The notes beneath the pieces were generated by a model. It was not told the DNA's origin. It worked only from the letters and a program-made list of their open reading frames with translations, and did not search any database. A stretch of 64,000 nucleotides of DNA. Source: Chryseobacterium oranimense (GTDB lineage Bacteria > Bacteroidota > Bacteroidia > Flavobacteriales > Weeksellaceae). The stretch covers positions 806,001 to 870,000 of the forward strand of contig NZ_FQWT01000002.1 in NCBI RefSeq assembly GCF_900129755.1, read 5' to 3'. Every line of letters begins with the position of its first letter. Positions within the stretch are counted from its first letter, which is position 1. Shown one piece after another: positions 50,124 to 60,155 of the stretch. Made by a program: the position numbers and the translations under genes.

Positions 50124-52115
50124 TTATTCTTTCAATGCTGCAATTTCATCCCTAAGTTTGGCAGCTTTTATGAAATCAAGGTTTTTGGCTGCCGCTTCCA
50201 TTTCTTTCTGCTTCTGGCTGATAATTTTTTCAATGTCTTTACCACCGTAGCTTGCTTTGGTTTCAGCGGCTTTTTGAAGGATCTCTTTTTGGGTATATTT
50301 CGGATCCGGGAAGTCTTTGCTTCTTCCTACGAGGTTTTCTGAGATTTTTTTATTTAAAGCCTGAGGTACAAGTCCGTTTGCTTCATTGTGCTGTATCTGT
50401 TTACTGCGACGGTATTCTGTCTCATCCAGAGTAGCCTGCATGGATTTGGTGATCTTATCAGCATACATGATTGCTTTACCATTGATGTTCCTTGCAGCAC
50501 GTCCTACAGTCTGTATCATGGATCTTCTGCTTCTGAGCATTCCTTCCTTATCGGCATCCAGGATAGCCACCAGGGACACTTCAGGAAGGTCAAGCCCCTC
50601 TCTTAACAGGTTGACTCCAATTAATACATCAAAAAGACCCAAACGAAGGTCCTGCATGATCTGGATACGTTCAAGAGTTTCTACATCCGAGTGGATATAC
50701 CGTGTTCTGATCCCGAATTTGGTAAAATATTTGGTAAGCTCTTCAGCCATTTTCTTCGTTAAGGTTGTCACAAGTACTCTTTCATCGGCATCAGCTCTTT
50801 TTTGGATTTCCTCCATTAAATCATCAATCTGATTGATACTGGGTCTGACCTCAATTACCGGATCCAAAAGACCTGTCGGACGGATAATCTGCTCGATATA
50901 AGTTCCCCCGGTTTTTTCCAGCTCATAATCTGCCGGTGTTGCGGAAACGTAAATTACCTGGTTCTGCATGGCTTCAAACTCTTCAAATTTAAGCGGTCTG
51001 TTATCCATGGCGGCAGGAAGTCTGAAACCGTATTCCACCAATGATTCCTTTCTGCTGCGGTCGCCTCCGTACATGGCATGAACCTGAGGAACGGTAACGT
51101 GGCTTTCGTCGATAACCATCAGGAAATCCTTGGGAAAATAATCGATCAGGCAGAATGGTCTTGAACCGGGAAGCCTTCCGTCAAGATACCTTGAATAATT
51201 CTCGATTCCTGAACAGTAGCCTAATTCCTTGATCATTTCAAGATCCAGTTCTGTTCTTTCCTGAAGTCGTTTAGCTTCAAGAGGCTTCTCGATGGAGTTG
51301 AAGAAATCTACCTGCTTTACCATATCATCCTGAATGTTTCTGATCGCTCCGTTCAGAGTTTCTTTTGATGTTACAAAGAGATTCGCAGGGTAAATCTGGA
51401 TCTGGTCAAAATTAGCTTCTACATTGCCGCTTACTGGATCAAAACTCTGAATCTTTTCAATTTCATCCCCAAAAAACTGAATCCTTACTGCATTATCAGC
51501 ATAGGCTGGAAAAACATCAATAACGTCTCCTTTTACCCGGAACGTACCTCTTTGGAAGTCTTCCAAGGTTCTGGAATACAATGCATTAACCAATGAATGA
51601 AGTAAGGCTGTTCTGGTTACTTTTTCTCCGATGGCCAGCGTAATGAGTGATTTATGGAATTCTGAAGGATTCCCGATACCGTAGATGCACGAAACGGAAG
51701 CCACGATCAGTACATCCCTTCTTCCGGAAAGCAAACTGGCTGTTGCAGAAAGACGAAGTTTCTCAACTTCTTCATTGATGCTGAGATCTTTTTCTATATA
51801 AGTTCCGGTGGTGGCAATATAAGCTTCCGGCTGATAGTAGTCATAGTAACTTACAAAATATTCAACAGCGTTATCGGGAAAAAATTCTTTAAACTCCATG
51901 AATAGCTGTGCCGCCAGAGTTTTGTTGTGGGCAAGAACCAAAGTGGGTCTCTGTACATTCTGTACAACATTTGCAATGGTAAAGGTTTTCCCGGAGCCTG
52001 TTACCCCGAGAAGGGTCTGGTATTTTTCACCGATCTCAATGCCTTCGGTAAGCTTTTCAATGGCTTGTGGCTGATCGCCTGTTGGTTTATATTCTGATTG
52101 AAGATTAAATTTCAT
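50124..52115 (-). CDS. uvrB: Excinuclease ABC subunit B
   Basis: DNA damage-verifying helicase-like subunit of nucleotide excision repair. The 663 residues carry Walker A GVTGSGKTFT (near 37), the beta-hairpin region YYDYYQPEAY, DESHVT, TVGRAARN and a C-terminal UVR domain (LDFIKAAKLRDEIAALKE) that binds UvrC. The ATG at 52115 gives MKFNLQSEYKPTGDQPQAI, the conserved start; the upstream ATG at 52136 adds seven residues without support. Confidence 0.97.
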   Translation of the reverse strand: MKFNLQSEYKPTGDQPQAIEKLTEGIEIGEKYQTLLGVTGSGKTFTIANVVQNVQRPTLVLAHNKTLAAQLFMEFKEFFPDNAVEYFVSYYDYYQPEAYIATTGTYIEKDLSINEEVEKLRLSATASLLSGRRDVLIVASVSCIYGIGNPSEFHKSLITLAIGEKVTRTALLHSLVNALYSRTLEDFQRGTFRVKGDVIDVFPAYADNAVRIQFFGDEIEKIQSFDPVSGNVEANFDQIQIYPANLFVTSKETLNGAIRNIQDDMVKQVDFFNSIEKPLEAKRLQERTELDLEMIKELGYCSGIENYSRYLDGRLPGSRPFCLIDYFPKDFLMVIDESHVTVPQVHAMYGGDRSRKESLVEYGFRLPAAMDNRPLKFEEFEAMQNQVIYVSATPADYELEKTGGTYIEQIIRPTGLLDPVIEVRPSINQIDDLMEEIQKRADADERVLVTTLTKKMAEELTKYFTKFGIRTRYIHSDVETLERIQIMQDLRLGLFDVLIGVNLLREGLDLPEVSLVAILDADKEGMLRSRRSMIQTVGRAARNINGKAIMYADKITKSMQATLDETEYRRSKQIQHNEANGLVPQALNKKISENLVGRSKDFPDPKYTQKEILQKAAETKASYGGKDIEKIISQKQKEMEAAAKNLDFIKAAKLRDEIAALKE

Positions 52116-52330
52116 AGGAAATGATGTATACAACAAAAATACGAAAGAAATTTTTAGCCTTCATAAAGTATTTGAAAATGACTGTTTTGACGACAATTTT
52201 TTCATCATCTCTTTTGTGTACTGAATAAAGCACTACATGGGTAACATTTTTCTTTATTTATAAAATTTATAAGTATAAATTTTTATGGCATTATTTTTCT
52301 ATTTATCTTTTTACACCAAATCATAATGTT

Positions 52331-53547
52331 ATGAAATTCAATCAATTTTACGTACCGGCACTCAGTGTATTTTTACTTTTATCTTCGTGTAAAAAGAATA
52401 ATGCGAATGCCCAGCAGACAGGAAACGACGGGAGTGTGGAAACCGGAAAACCGAATACAAACTACCAACCGGCTTTTAAAGGGCAAACCCGGATTAAAGC
52501 TGTAAAAACAACCACCGCCTATAAGGTGGAAGTTCTTAATAAAAACCTTGGCCGGCCTTGGGGAATCATTAACCTGCCGGACGGAAAGTTTCTTATTACC
52601 GATAAAAACGGTCATGTGAATGTAGTTTCCGCAGATGGAAAGCAGGTCTCAAAAATTGAAGGATTCCCAAAAGTAGATGCCAAAGGACAGGGAGGAATGC
52701 TGGATGTGGCACTTGATCCGGATTTTAAAACAAATCAGATTGTTTATTTCAGTTTCTCTGAACCATTTGGAAAAGGAAACCTGACCTCTGTGGCAAAAGG
52801 AAAGCTTTCAGCAGATCTTAAAAGTATATCTGAAGTAAAGTTATTTTCCGGGCTGAACCTTCCTATGATGGTGACAAACATTACGGAAGCAGGCTGGCAT
52901 TTGATAAAGACGGAAATTTATTTGTAAGTACCGGGGAAAGGTCCGACAAGGAAACGAGGGTGTATGCCCAGAGAACGGATAATTATCTGGGGAAAATACT
53001 AAAGATTACAAAAGACGGTAAGCCCGCTCCCGGAAATCCATTTATTGGAAAGCAGGGATTTAAGCCCGAAATATATGCTTATGGCGTAAGAAATCCACAG
53101 GGGATGGCAATAGACCCGAACGGAACCCTTTGGGATGTTGAGATGGGTCCGAGAGGGGGAGATGAAATCAACCTGATACAGCCGGGAAAAAACTACGGCT
53201 GGGGAGATGTTACCTATGGAATTGAATACTCAGGAGCTAAAGTGGGAGACGGAATTACACAAAAAGAAGGGACGGAACAGCCTGTTTATTACTGGGACCC
53301 TGTAATTTCTCCAAGTGGAGTTACTTTCTATACCGGGAATATTGAAGAGTGGAAAGGAAATCTAATCATCGGATGCCTCAGTGGAGAACATATTAACAGG
53401 ATTGTGATGAAAGATAATAAAGTTGTGGGAGAAGAACGCCTGCTTGCTGATCAAAAAGAGCGTTTCAGAGATGTTCTGAATGGAATGGATGGCAATCTGT
53501 ATGCGGTAACTGACAGCGGAAAATTATATAAAATTTCCAAAAAATAA
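52331..53547 (+). pseudogene. PQQ-dependent sugar dehydrogenase, frameshifted
   Basis: Two adjacent frames together make one lipoprotein-type glucose/aldose dehydrogenase of the beta-propeller PQQ family. The first frame (52331-52927) has a signal with lipobox SSC (Cys20) and propeller sequence up to LFSGLNLP. It then runs out of frame. Homology continues at about 52864 in the frame one base back: YDGDKHYGSRLAFDKDGNLFVSTGERSD, then through AYGVRNPQGMAI to the end. One base seems missing within 52859-52864 (CTTCCT). It is either an inactivated gene or a sequencing error; all else is intact. Confidence 0.85.
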
Positions 53548-53550
53548 AAT

Positions 53551-53590
53551 AAAGAGACTGTATTACAGGTTATCCTGGTACAGTCTCTTT
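53551..53590. terminator. Bidirectional terminator between dehydrogenase and TonB receptor
   Basis: AAAGAGACTGTA (53551-53562) and TACAGTCTCTTT (53579-53590) are 12-bp complements, with an inner CAGG/CCTG pair. T-rich flanks on both sides suit the two convergent transcripts. Confidence 0.85.
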
Positions 53591-53606
53591 CATAAAAAAA
53601 TAATAT

Positions 53607-56039
53607 TTAAAACTTAAAATTAAGTCGTGCGAAAGCCTGTCTTCCGGCAAAGCCCATCTGGACAGGGTCAAAAATCCCTCCTGACTCCGTATTTCCATCT
53701 ACAGCAGCGGTTTGCAGGGTAGGATAGCGGTTGAATAGATTCTTGCTTCCAATAGTCAGGTTCAGGTTTTTGGAGAATTCGTACCCAAAAGAAATATCGG
53801 TAGTTACTTTTGCGCCATAAAGCTGATAATCATCTGCTCCACCGTACCCGATTAGTTTCACTTTATCAAATCTCACAAGCTGTACATTGGCATTGAACTT
53901 ATTGATCTTGTAGTTTAAGTTTAGATTGACCTTTGTTTTAGGAGCCGAAGCTAAAATAAATGCTTTTTCCCTTGCGCTCAAAAAGATGTCTTCTTTACCT
54001 TTTAGTTTTTCTGGGGCATTTACTTTAGTGATCTCCATATCATTATAGTTTCCGGCTAAAGTGGCAGTCAGTTTTCCCGGACCGAGATCATCAGTATAGC
54101 TCAAAATAATATCAACACCCTTTGTTCTGGTATCTATTGCATTGGAAAAGAACTGAGCCTGATCAATAAAAGGATACTTAAGCTGAACATCCTCAGGTAA
54201 ATCGTCCCGGGAGAAGTTACCGGTCAGTACGATTCTGTCTTTTACTTTAATATAATAACCATCTATTGTTGCTGTAAATTTTGCCGTATTAAATGTAAAT
54301 CCGGCGCTTCCGTTTAATGAAGTTTCCTGTTTTAGCTGGGAGATTCCTGATTGTTGTGCAAGATCACTGTCATTGGAAGCCAGCTGAATAGTAACAAGAT
54401 TTCCTCCCTGGAAATTCGTAAACTGAAGACTGTAATATTTCTGAGCCAAAGAAGGAGCCCTGAACCCGGTGGAAACAGATCCTCTGAAAGCAAATTGTGG
54501 AGTAAAGGCATATCGTGTAGCAAACTTACCATTTAAAGTACTTCCGAAATCATTGTAATTCTCAAACCTTCCGGCTGCGCTGATCATCCATTTCTTGGTA
54601 ATATCCAGTTCAGTGTCTACATAAGCTGCAAAATTGTTCCTGTTTTTTTTAAATTCCTGGGAGTATCCTGGAAAACCTTGTGAACCGCCTGGACGGACAT
54701 CGCCGGAAAGCGGATTAGTCACCAATAAAGCTTCGGGAGTATCAGCGGTTACAACATTCCCATTGATGTCATACATGGCATAAGAAGCCTCTTCTCCCTT
54801 GATGAGCTCAAACTGCTCGTATCTGAATTCAGATCCGAAGGCCACATTTAAACCTTCCAGTACCTTAAACTGTTTTGAAGCATTAAATCCTGTTGTATTC
54901 TGTAAAAGAGAGTGCCCGCCGGCATTAAAGCTCGTGGGAGACTTCACTCCCAGAGTAGCATTAATGGTATTGTCTATCTGATAAGTAAACCTGTTACTTC
55001 CGAATGCATTGTAAAAATCAACATCCCAGTTGGCTACTTTAAACTTCAATCCGTTATCGAATGTGAAATCTGTAATGCTGGTATCTTCTATCGGGTTAAA
55101 ACCGTTAGGGTATATTTCAGGAATATTGCCGTCGGCATCCGGTGTTCTTGTCCATGCGTAAGCATTGGTTTTTCGGTAAGAGAATCCTTGTCGGGAATAG
55201 AATTTTAGACCGTCCGATAAAGGAAGTTCTACGTTTCCGAAGAAATAGACATTCTGGGATTTAGCATCACCAAACCTTTCTCTCGGAGATGTATATTTTT
55301 CAGGGTTGGCATTTCTTATGGTACGGTCTTTATTGACAAATTCAACGGTGAAATTCCCAAAACCACCCTTATTTCCTATTTTGGTTCCTAGATTTCCGCT
55401 GAAATCGAAGGTTGTTCCGTCTACTTTATGATCTGATACCACATCATTATTTCCCGGACTTTTAAAAAGATTCATTCCATAAAATGCATTGCCTTCAAAG
55501 CCATGATTACGGTCATTAAGAATAACGTTAATAACCCCGGCAATTGCATCAGAACCATATTGTGCAGAAGCTCCGTCACGTAGCACCTCAATCCTTTTTA
55601 TGGCTCCAATCGGAATCGTGTTCATATCCGAACCCGTATTCCCTCTTCCTTTTGTTCCGAAAACATTGATCAGGGAAGATTGATGATATCTCTTTCCGTT
55701 CAGTAAAAGAAGGGTCTGGTCCGGTCCAAGCCCGCGTAATGTTGCAGGATCTGTGGCATCGGCCCCATCCGATCCGGACTGTTTATTGGAATTAAATGAA
55801 GGCGCACTGAACTGAAGAAGCTGGTTGACTTCTATCTGCCCCGTTGACTGGCTTACCTGTTTGATGTCAATGACGTCAACGGGAACGGGCGTGTTGGTAA
55901 TAGTTCTCTTTTTATTCCGGCTTCCGGTAATGGAAACTTCATCTATTTTTGACTCTTTGGAAATAGTATCATTAGTATTTTGGGAATACAGCATTGATGC
56001 GGTTCCTAAAAAAAGAATGCTCGTGTACTTCAATCTCAT
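53607..56039 (-). CDS. TonB-dependent receptor
   Basis: An 810-residue outer-membrane receptor: signal peptide (1-19), TonB-box region IDEVSITGSR, plug (about 45-165, LRGLGPDQTLLLLNGKRYH and IEVLRDGASAQYGSDAIAGVIN) and a barrel ending ARLNFKF. It looks like the general vitamin/oligosaccharide/siderophore type, ligand unknown. No SusD-like partner follows, so it is not a polysaccharide-utilisation pair. A good promoter lies upstream (56067-56096). Confidence 0.9.
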   Translation of the reverse strand: MRLKYTSILFLGTASMLYSQNTNDTISKESKIDEVSITGSRNKKRTITNTPVPVDVIDIKQVSQSTGQIEVNQLLQFSAPSFNSNKQSGSDGADATDPATLRGLGPDQTLLLLNGKRYHQSSLINVFGTKGRGNTGSDMNTIPIGAIKRIEVLRDGASAQYGSDAIAGVINVILNDRNHGFEGNAFYGMNLFKSPGNNDVVSDHKVDGTTFDFSGNLGTKIGNKGGFGNFTVEFVNKDRTIRNANPEKYTSPRERFGDAKSQNVYFFGNVELPLSDGLKFYSRQGFSYRKTNAYAWTRTPDADGNIPEIYPNGFNPIEDTSITDFTFDNGLKFKVANWDVDFYNAFGSNRFTYQIDNTINATLGVKSPTSFNAGGHSLLQNTTGFNASKQFKVLEGLNVAFGSEFRYEQFELIKGEEASYAMYDINGNVVTADTPEALLVTNPLSGDVRPGGSQGFPGYSQEFKKNRNNFAAYVDTELDITKKWMISAAGRFENYNDFGSTLNGKFATRYAFTPQFAFRGSVSTGFRAPSLAQKYYSLQFTNFQGGNLVTIQLASNDSDLAQQSGISQLKQETSLNGSAGFTFNTAKFTATIDGYYIKVKDRIVLTGNFSRDDLPEDVQLKYPFIDQAQFFSNAIDTRTKGVDIILSYTDDLGPGKLTATLAGNYNDMEITKVNAPEKLKGKEDIFLSAREKAFILASAPKTKVNLNLNYKINKFNANVQLVRFDKVKLIGYGGADDYQLYGAKVTTDISFGYEFSKNLNLTIGSKNLFNRYPTLQTAAVDGNTESGGIFDPVQMGFAGRQAFARLNFKF

Positions 56040-56066
56040 ATTTCATATTTAAGTTGGTGATTGTAT

Positions 56067-56096
56067 CAAAAATATTGAATTTTACTGTCAAATCAA
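56067..56096 (-). promoter_or_regulatory. Promoter of the TonB receptor gene: TTG-N19-TATTTTTG
   Basis: On the minus strand TTG (56096-56094), a 19-nt spacer and TATTTTTG (56074-56067) match the Flavobacterium consensus TTG-N17-23-TAnnTTTG in full. It is the best promoter found in the window. The leader would be about 20 nt. Confidence 0.75.
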
Positions 56097-56201
56097 CATG
56101 AAAATATGCTATTGTGTAAGAATTATTTAAATTAAGTTAAATTTTTATTAATTAAAGAAAATTATAAACTTAAATCATTGAAATAAAGAAAAATTTTAAC
56201 A

Positions 56202-57359
56202 TTAAAAATTTTTGATTATCCGATCAAGCCCTTCCTCTAAAATTTCACGGGATGTGGAAAAACAAATTCTGATATGTCCTTCGGCACCTTTTCCAAACCA
56301 TCTTTCGGATCCGGGGACCACGGCTACTTTTCCGTGTTGTAACACGTGTCGGGTAAATTCATCACTGGTTAAATTATTTTTAATTTTCGGAAATAAGACA
56401 AATGTAGCTTCAGGTAAATTGGGGCTCAGGATTTCTGAACGGCTCAGGATGTTAAAAGCAAGGTCTCTATTCTGCTGAAGGTGGTTCAGGAACTCTTTAT
56501 ACCAGGGTTTTGCCCTTTCCAGAGCCACACTCCCTGCAATCTGTGAAAGGGTTGAAACTCCTTCTATGGTGGAATTAAAATTGGATTTTTCTGTAAAATC
56601 CTCAAGAATCTCCTGATCATTACACAAAACGGCACCGATTCTCAATCCTGCAATTCCAAAAGATTTTGAAAAACCATATACCGTAAAGCTCTTTTTCTTT
56701 GCCTGCTCTGAAACTGAAGAATAGGTATGAAATTCTTGATCGTCATAAACAATATCGCTCCATATCTCATCACTCATCACCCAAAGGTCGTGGGCGGAAG
56801 CAATTTCTGATATCTTTTTCAGAACTTCTTTAGAATATACTTTTCCCAGTGGATTGTGGGGATTGCATATGCTGATGAGTTTTGTTTTAGGATTGATGAG
56901 TTCTACAAGCTTCTCAAAATCTATAGCGCCTGTTATATGATCTACAGGGCATAGTCTTACGGTTCCGCCCGCCGCTTCTACAGATCTTTTAAAGAGAAAG
57001 TCTACCGGATCTAAAATAATAGCTTCATCTCCCGGCTTTAAAACATAGGATGCGATCAGGAACATTCCCTGCGCAGCACTGTTTACGGCAAGTACATTTT
57101 CAGGGGTAAAGCTGCCATGTTTTTCTGCATTAAAGTGTCCGGCAACGTTTTTTTTGAACTCCGGAAGCCCGGAGAACGGACCATAGCTCAAATAGCCGTC
57201 TTTTATATATTCAATAATTCCCTGTTCTATTTCCGGAGCGGTTCTGAAATCCGGATCAGCAGCGGTAAGAGGGATAACGCCTTCTTCTATCGTTGCCCAT
57301 CTTCCGTTATAGGCCTTCCTTTTTAAAGCATCAAAATTAATATCGTTATTGGTAAACAT
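56202..57359 (-). CDS. MalY/PatB-type PLP aminotransferase or C-S lyase
   Basis: A 385-residue fold-type I PLP enzyme. The PLP lysine is in YGFSKSFGIAGLRIG, with CNPHNPLGKVYS and VMSDEIWSDIVYDDQ upstream, and the C-terminal GAEGHIRICF arginine motif. The family covers cystathionine beta-lyases (PatB/MalY) and class I aminotransferases; which applies cannot be told from sequence. It follows the FAD monooxygenase gene by only 4 nt, implying a joint pathway. Confidence 0.8.
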   Translation of the reverse strand: MFTNNDINFDALKRKAYNGRWATIEEGVIPLTAADPDFRTAPEIEQGIIEYIKDGYLSYGPFSGLPEFKKNVAGHFNAEKHGSFTPENVLAVNSAAQGMFLIASYVLKPGDEAIILDPVDFLFKRSVEAAGGTVRLCPVDHITGAIDFEKLVELINPKTKLISICNPHNPLGKVYSKEVLKKISEIASAHDLWVMSDEIWSDIVYDDQEFHTYSSVSEQAKKKSFTVYGFSKSFGIAGLRIGAVLCNDQEILEDFTEKSNFNSTIEGVSTLSQIAGSVALERAKPWYKEFLNHLQQNRDLAFNILSRSEILSPNLPEATFVLFPKIKNNLTSDEFTRHVLQHGKVAVVPGSERWFGKGAEGHIRICFSTSREILEEGLDRIIKNF

Positions 57360-57363
57360 TTCT

Positions 57364-58443
57364 TTATTTATATGATATGGGTAAAATATTTTCTGTCTGC
57401 TCGTGAAGAGGTTTTAAAAACTGGTCAAGAAGAATCCTTCCGTTCCTGATGTGGATTTCTATTTCCGGTTTTCTTTCAGCTTCGTACTTTCTGAATGCTT
57501 CAGCGGTATCTTTTTCTGAAATAAGGTATTGAGTCAGTGTAAAAGAATCCTTTAATGCTGAGGTTACCCCCTGGCTCGTAAAGGGAATAAGGGGATGGGC
57601 AGCATCTCCGATGAAAACAATATTGTCTTTATAAAAAGGATTGAGTTTTTCCAGCTCATAAACCCTCCACAAATGTACATTTTCATAATTGGATTCCTTA
57701 ACAATAGAAGATACCATAGGATCCCAATCGTCGAAAACCTCGAACATATAGTTTTTCAGGTTGTCAACAGAACATTGTTCGCTGATCTTATATTTCTCAT
57801 TGTCAAACTGTGAATACCACAGTACCGTATCCTCGGAAAGCTTAAGGATTCCAAAAGTCAGTCCGCCATCTTCATGATGATATTTCATGAAGTTGTTTTC
57901 CAGGCGCGCAGCAATATCCCGGTTTTGGATAATATTGACGATTTCGCTTTCCTGTACGGACCGCATTACCTCGTCTTCAAATATTTGTCTCCTGATACGG
58001 CTTTTAGAACCATCCGAGACAATCGCCAGGTCAGAATCTATATAGGTTCCGTCCTGCTTTTTGAGTTTTCCTTTCCGGGTATCGCATGGAGCTATTGTTT
58101 CATCGTAGGTAATTTTTTCAGCCGGAATATTCCGGGCAAGAATCTCAATCAGCGAGCTTCTCGAAATAACAAAGACATCCTGCAGCTCCTTTTCTGCAAG
58201 TATTTTTCCTGTATGGGAATACCGGATATATTTTTTTAAAAAGTTGCCCCTTTTAAAAAGCACAGACGGGTCAATGATCTGTGAAAGATATTCTATTCCT
58301 TCTTTCGGAAGCAGAAAGCCATGACCGGTAAGATCGTCTTTCTTTCTCCTTTCGTAAATGTGGTAATCTAATTGGTGTTTTTCTAAGTAACTCGCTATGC
58401 TTAAGCCGGAGATGCCGGCGCCCACGACAGCAATTTTGTTCAT
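57364..58443 (-). CDS. FAD-dependent monooxygenase (aromatic hydroxylase fold)
   Basis: A 359-residue flavoprotein with the Rossmann FAD motif VVGAGISGLSIA (5-16) and the second FAD motif FIGDAAHPLIPFTSQGV (about 275-291), the pattern of class A flavoprotein hydroxylases such as kynurenine 3-monooxygenase or VioD. A conserved DG segment is at about 145. The substrate is unknown, plausibly an aromatic amino-acid derivative given the following PLP enzyme and neighbouring tryptophanase. The start at 58443 is clear; a terminator separates it from tnaA. Confidence 0.82.
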   Translation of the reverse strand: MNKIAVVGAGISGLSIASYLEKHQLDYHIYERRKKDDLTGHGFLLPKEGIEYLSQIIDPSVLFKRGNFLKKYIRYSHTGKILAEKELQDVFVISRSSLIEILARNIPAEKITYDETIAPCDTRKGKLKKQDGTYIDSDLAIVSDGSKSRIRRQIFEDEVMRSVQESEIVNIIQNRDIAARLENNFMKYHHEDGGLTFGILKLSEDTVLWYSQFDNEKYKISEQCSVDNLKNYMFEVFDDWDPMVSSIVKESNYENVHLWRVYELEKLNPFYKDNIVFIGDAAHPLIPFTSQGVTSALKDSFTLTQYLISEKDTAEAFRKYEAERKPEIEIHIRNGRILLDQFLKPLHEQTENILPISYK

Positions 58444-58657
58444 CTCGGAATAGTGGATTTTTTCAGTTAGTGTTTCAGCTTACTTCCTGTAAACTATTTA
58501 TTTGATAAGTGCAAATGTAAATTAAAAAGAGTCATTAATTGAAAAAAATAATTGAATATGGTTTAAAATTATTTGAAAATAAAATGAAAAGCATAGCAAT
58601 TTATTTGCTTTCATAGAAAAGTGGAGTTATTTCTTTCTTGAAAGTGAATACATCAAA

Positions 58658-58681
58658 AAACCGGGAAATAAATCCCGGTTT
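58658..58681 (-). terminator. Intrinsic terminator of tnaA
   Basis: AAACCGGGA (58658-58666) and TCCCGGTTT (58673-58681) form a 9-bp stem, followed on the minus strand by T's. It separates tnaA from the FAD monooxygenase gene. Confidence 0.85.
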
Positions 58682-58686
58682 CAATT

Positions 58687-60063
58687 TTATGCTTCTTCAA
58701 GCTGAACTGTAAAGTGTCTTAACAGATCAGGCTCCCAGGTTATTTTATATCCTTTGGAAATCTCTTCACGTCTTTCATAAACGTTTTTGATCGCTGCTGC
58801 AATATAATCCATATGGTTATTTGTATATGTTCTTCTTGGGATGGCAAGACGTACAAGTTCCAGTTTCGGATAACGGTTTTCTCTGGTTTCAGGATCTCTG
58901 TCTGCCAGCAATGTTCCGATTTCTACAGTTCTGATTCCTGCCTCCTTATAAATCTCCAATCCTAAAGTTTGTGCCGGGTATTCCGCTCTGGATACTTTTG
59001 GAATAAAATTCAGGGAATCGATAAAAACAGCATGGCCGCCAATCGGCTTCTGAACAGGAATTCCATATTCAATCAGTTTGTTTCCAAGATATTCTACCTG
59101 AGAAATTCTGCTTTCAAGGTAAGCAAATTCAGTTGCTTCATCCAATCCTACGGCTAAAGCAGCCATATCTCTTCCGGCCATTCCTCCGTAAGTAATGAAA
59201 CCTTCGTAGATAATGGTAAAATTGGAAGCCTTTCTGAAAACTTCCTCACTGTTTAAAGCTATAAATCCTCCAATATTGACCAAGCCGTCTTTTTTGGAGC
59301 TCATCGTCATTCCGTCTCCGTAAGAAAAGATCTCTTTGCAGATTTCTTTGATGCTTCGGTTTTCCTGGCCCTGCTCTCTTTTTTTGATGAAATAAGCATT
59401 TTCTGCGAATCTTGCGGAATCAAAAAAGACAGGAATTCCATAACGGTCAGATAATTCCTTTACCGCTTTCATATTTTCCAAAGAAACGGGCTGGCCTCCT
59501 GAAGAATTACAGGTAATGGTAATCAGGCAGAAAGGAATATTTTCTTTCGGGTGGCTTTTATAAACCTCTTCCAGTTTTTCTAGATTGATGTTTCCTTTAA
59601 ACGGGTGAAGATCATTGATGTCAAAAGCTTCATCGATGGTGCAGTCAATAGCGTGTGCTTTTCTGAACTCGATGTGCCCTTTGGTCGTGTCGAAATGAGA
59701 GTTTCCCGGCACCACATCACCTTCTTTTACGAGAACTGAGAAAAGAACATTTTCAGCAGCTCTTCCCTGGTGGGTAGGCAGTAAATATTTAAATCCGGTG
59801 ATTTTTTCAACGGTATTATGAAGCTGTTCAAAAGAACGTGATCCTGCATAGCTTTCATCTCCGGTCATGAGAGCTCCCCATTGTCTGTCGGACATTGCTC
59901 CCGTTCCTGAATCGGTAAGAAGATCAATAAAAACCTGTGATGATTTAAGGTTAAAAAGATTATAATTGGCTTCTTTAAGCCACTGCTCTCTTTCTTCTCT
60001 TGTAGACTGGCGGATTTCCTCCACCATTTTAATACGGAATGGTTCCGCGTACGGTAATTTCAT
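58687..60063 (-). CDS. tnaA: Tryptophanase
   Basis: PLP enzyme that splits tryptophan into indole, pyruvate and ammonia. 458 residues, beginning MKLPYAEPFRI. DLLTDSGTGAMSD, THQGRAAEN, FFDSARFAENAYFIK and the PLP-lysine motif MSSKKDGLVNIGG are conserved. The related tyrosine phenol-lyase has an Arg in its RSMERG motif that binds the phenol ring; here the position reads RTVEIGTLL, as in tryptophanases (VEIGS), so tryptophanase is the better call. Own terminator downstream. Confidence 0.9.
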   Translation of the reverse strand: MKLPYAEPFRIKMVEEIRQSTREEREQWLKEANYNLFNLKSSQVFIDLLTDSGTGAMSDRQWGALMTGDESYAGSRSFEQLHNTVEKITGFKYLLPTHQGRAAENVLFSVLVKEGDVVPGNSHFDTTKGHIEFRKAHAIDCTIDEAFDINDLHPFKGNINLEKLEEVYKSHPKENIPFCLITITCNSSGGQPVSLENMKAVKELSDRYGIPVFFDSARFAENAYFIKKREQGQENRSIKEICKEIFSYGDGMTMSSKKDGLVNIGGFIALNSEEVFRKASNFTIIYEGFITYGGMAGRDMAALAVGLDEATEFAYLESRISQVEYLGNKLIEYGIPVQKPIGGHAVFIDSLNFIPKVSRAEYPAQTLGLEIYKEAGIRTVEIGTLLADRDPETRENRYPKLELVRLAIPRRTYTNNHMDYIAAAIKNVYERREEISKGYKITWEPDLLRHFTVQLEEA

Positions 60064-60155
60064 GCGTTAAAATATTTTTTAGATTGTTTGTAAAGAAAAT
60101 TTGTTTGAAAATAAATTCAAATTCATCAGTATATATTTAAAAAGAAGCGGAAGAA

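Noticed and set aside
58687..60063. Tyrosine phenol-lyase instead of tryptophanase
   Set aside because: The Arg of the RSMERG motif that marks phenol-lyases is replaced here by the VEIG sequence of tryptophanases.
56202..60063. tnaA, FAD monooxygenase and PLP enzyme as one operon
   Set aside because: A clear terminator (58658-58681) and a gap of over 240 nt separate tnaA from the pair.
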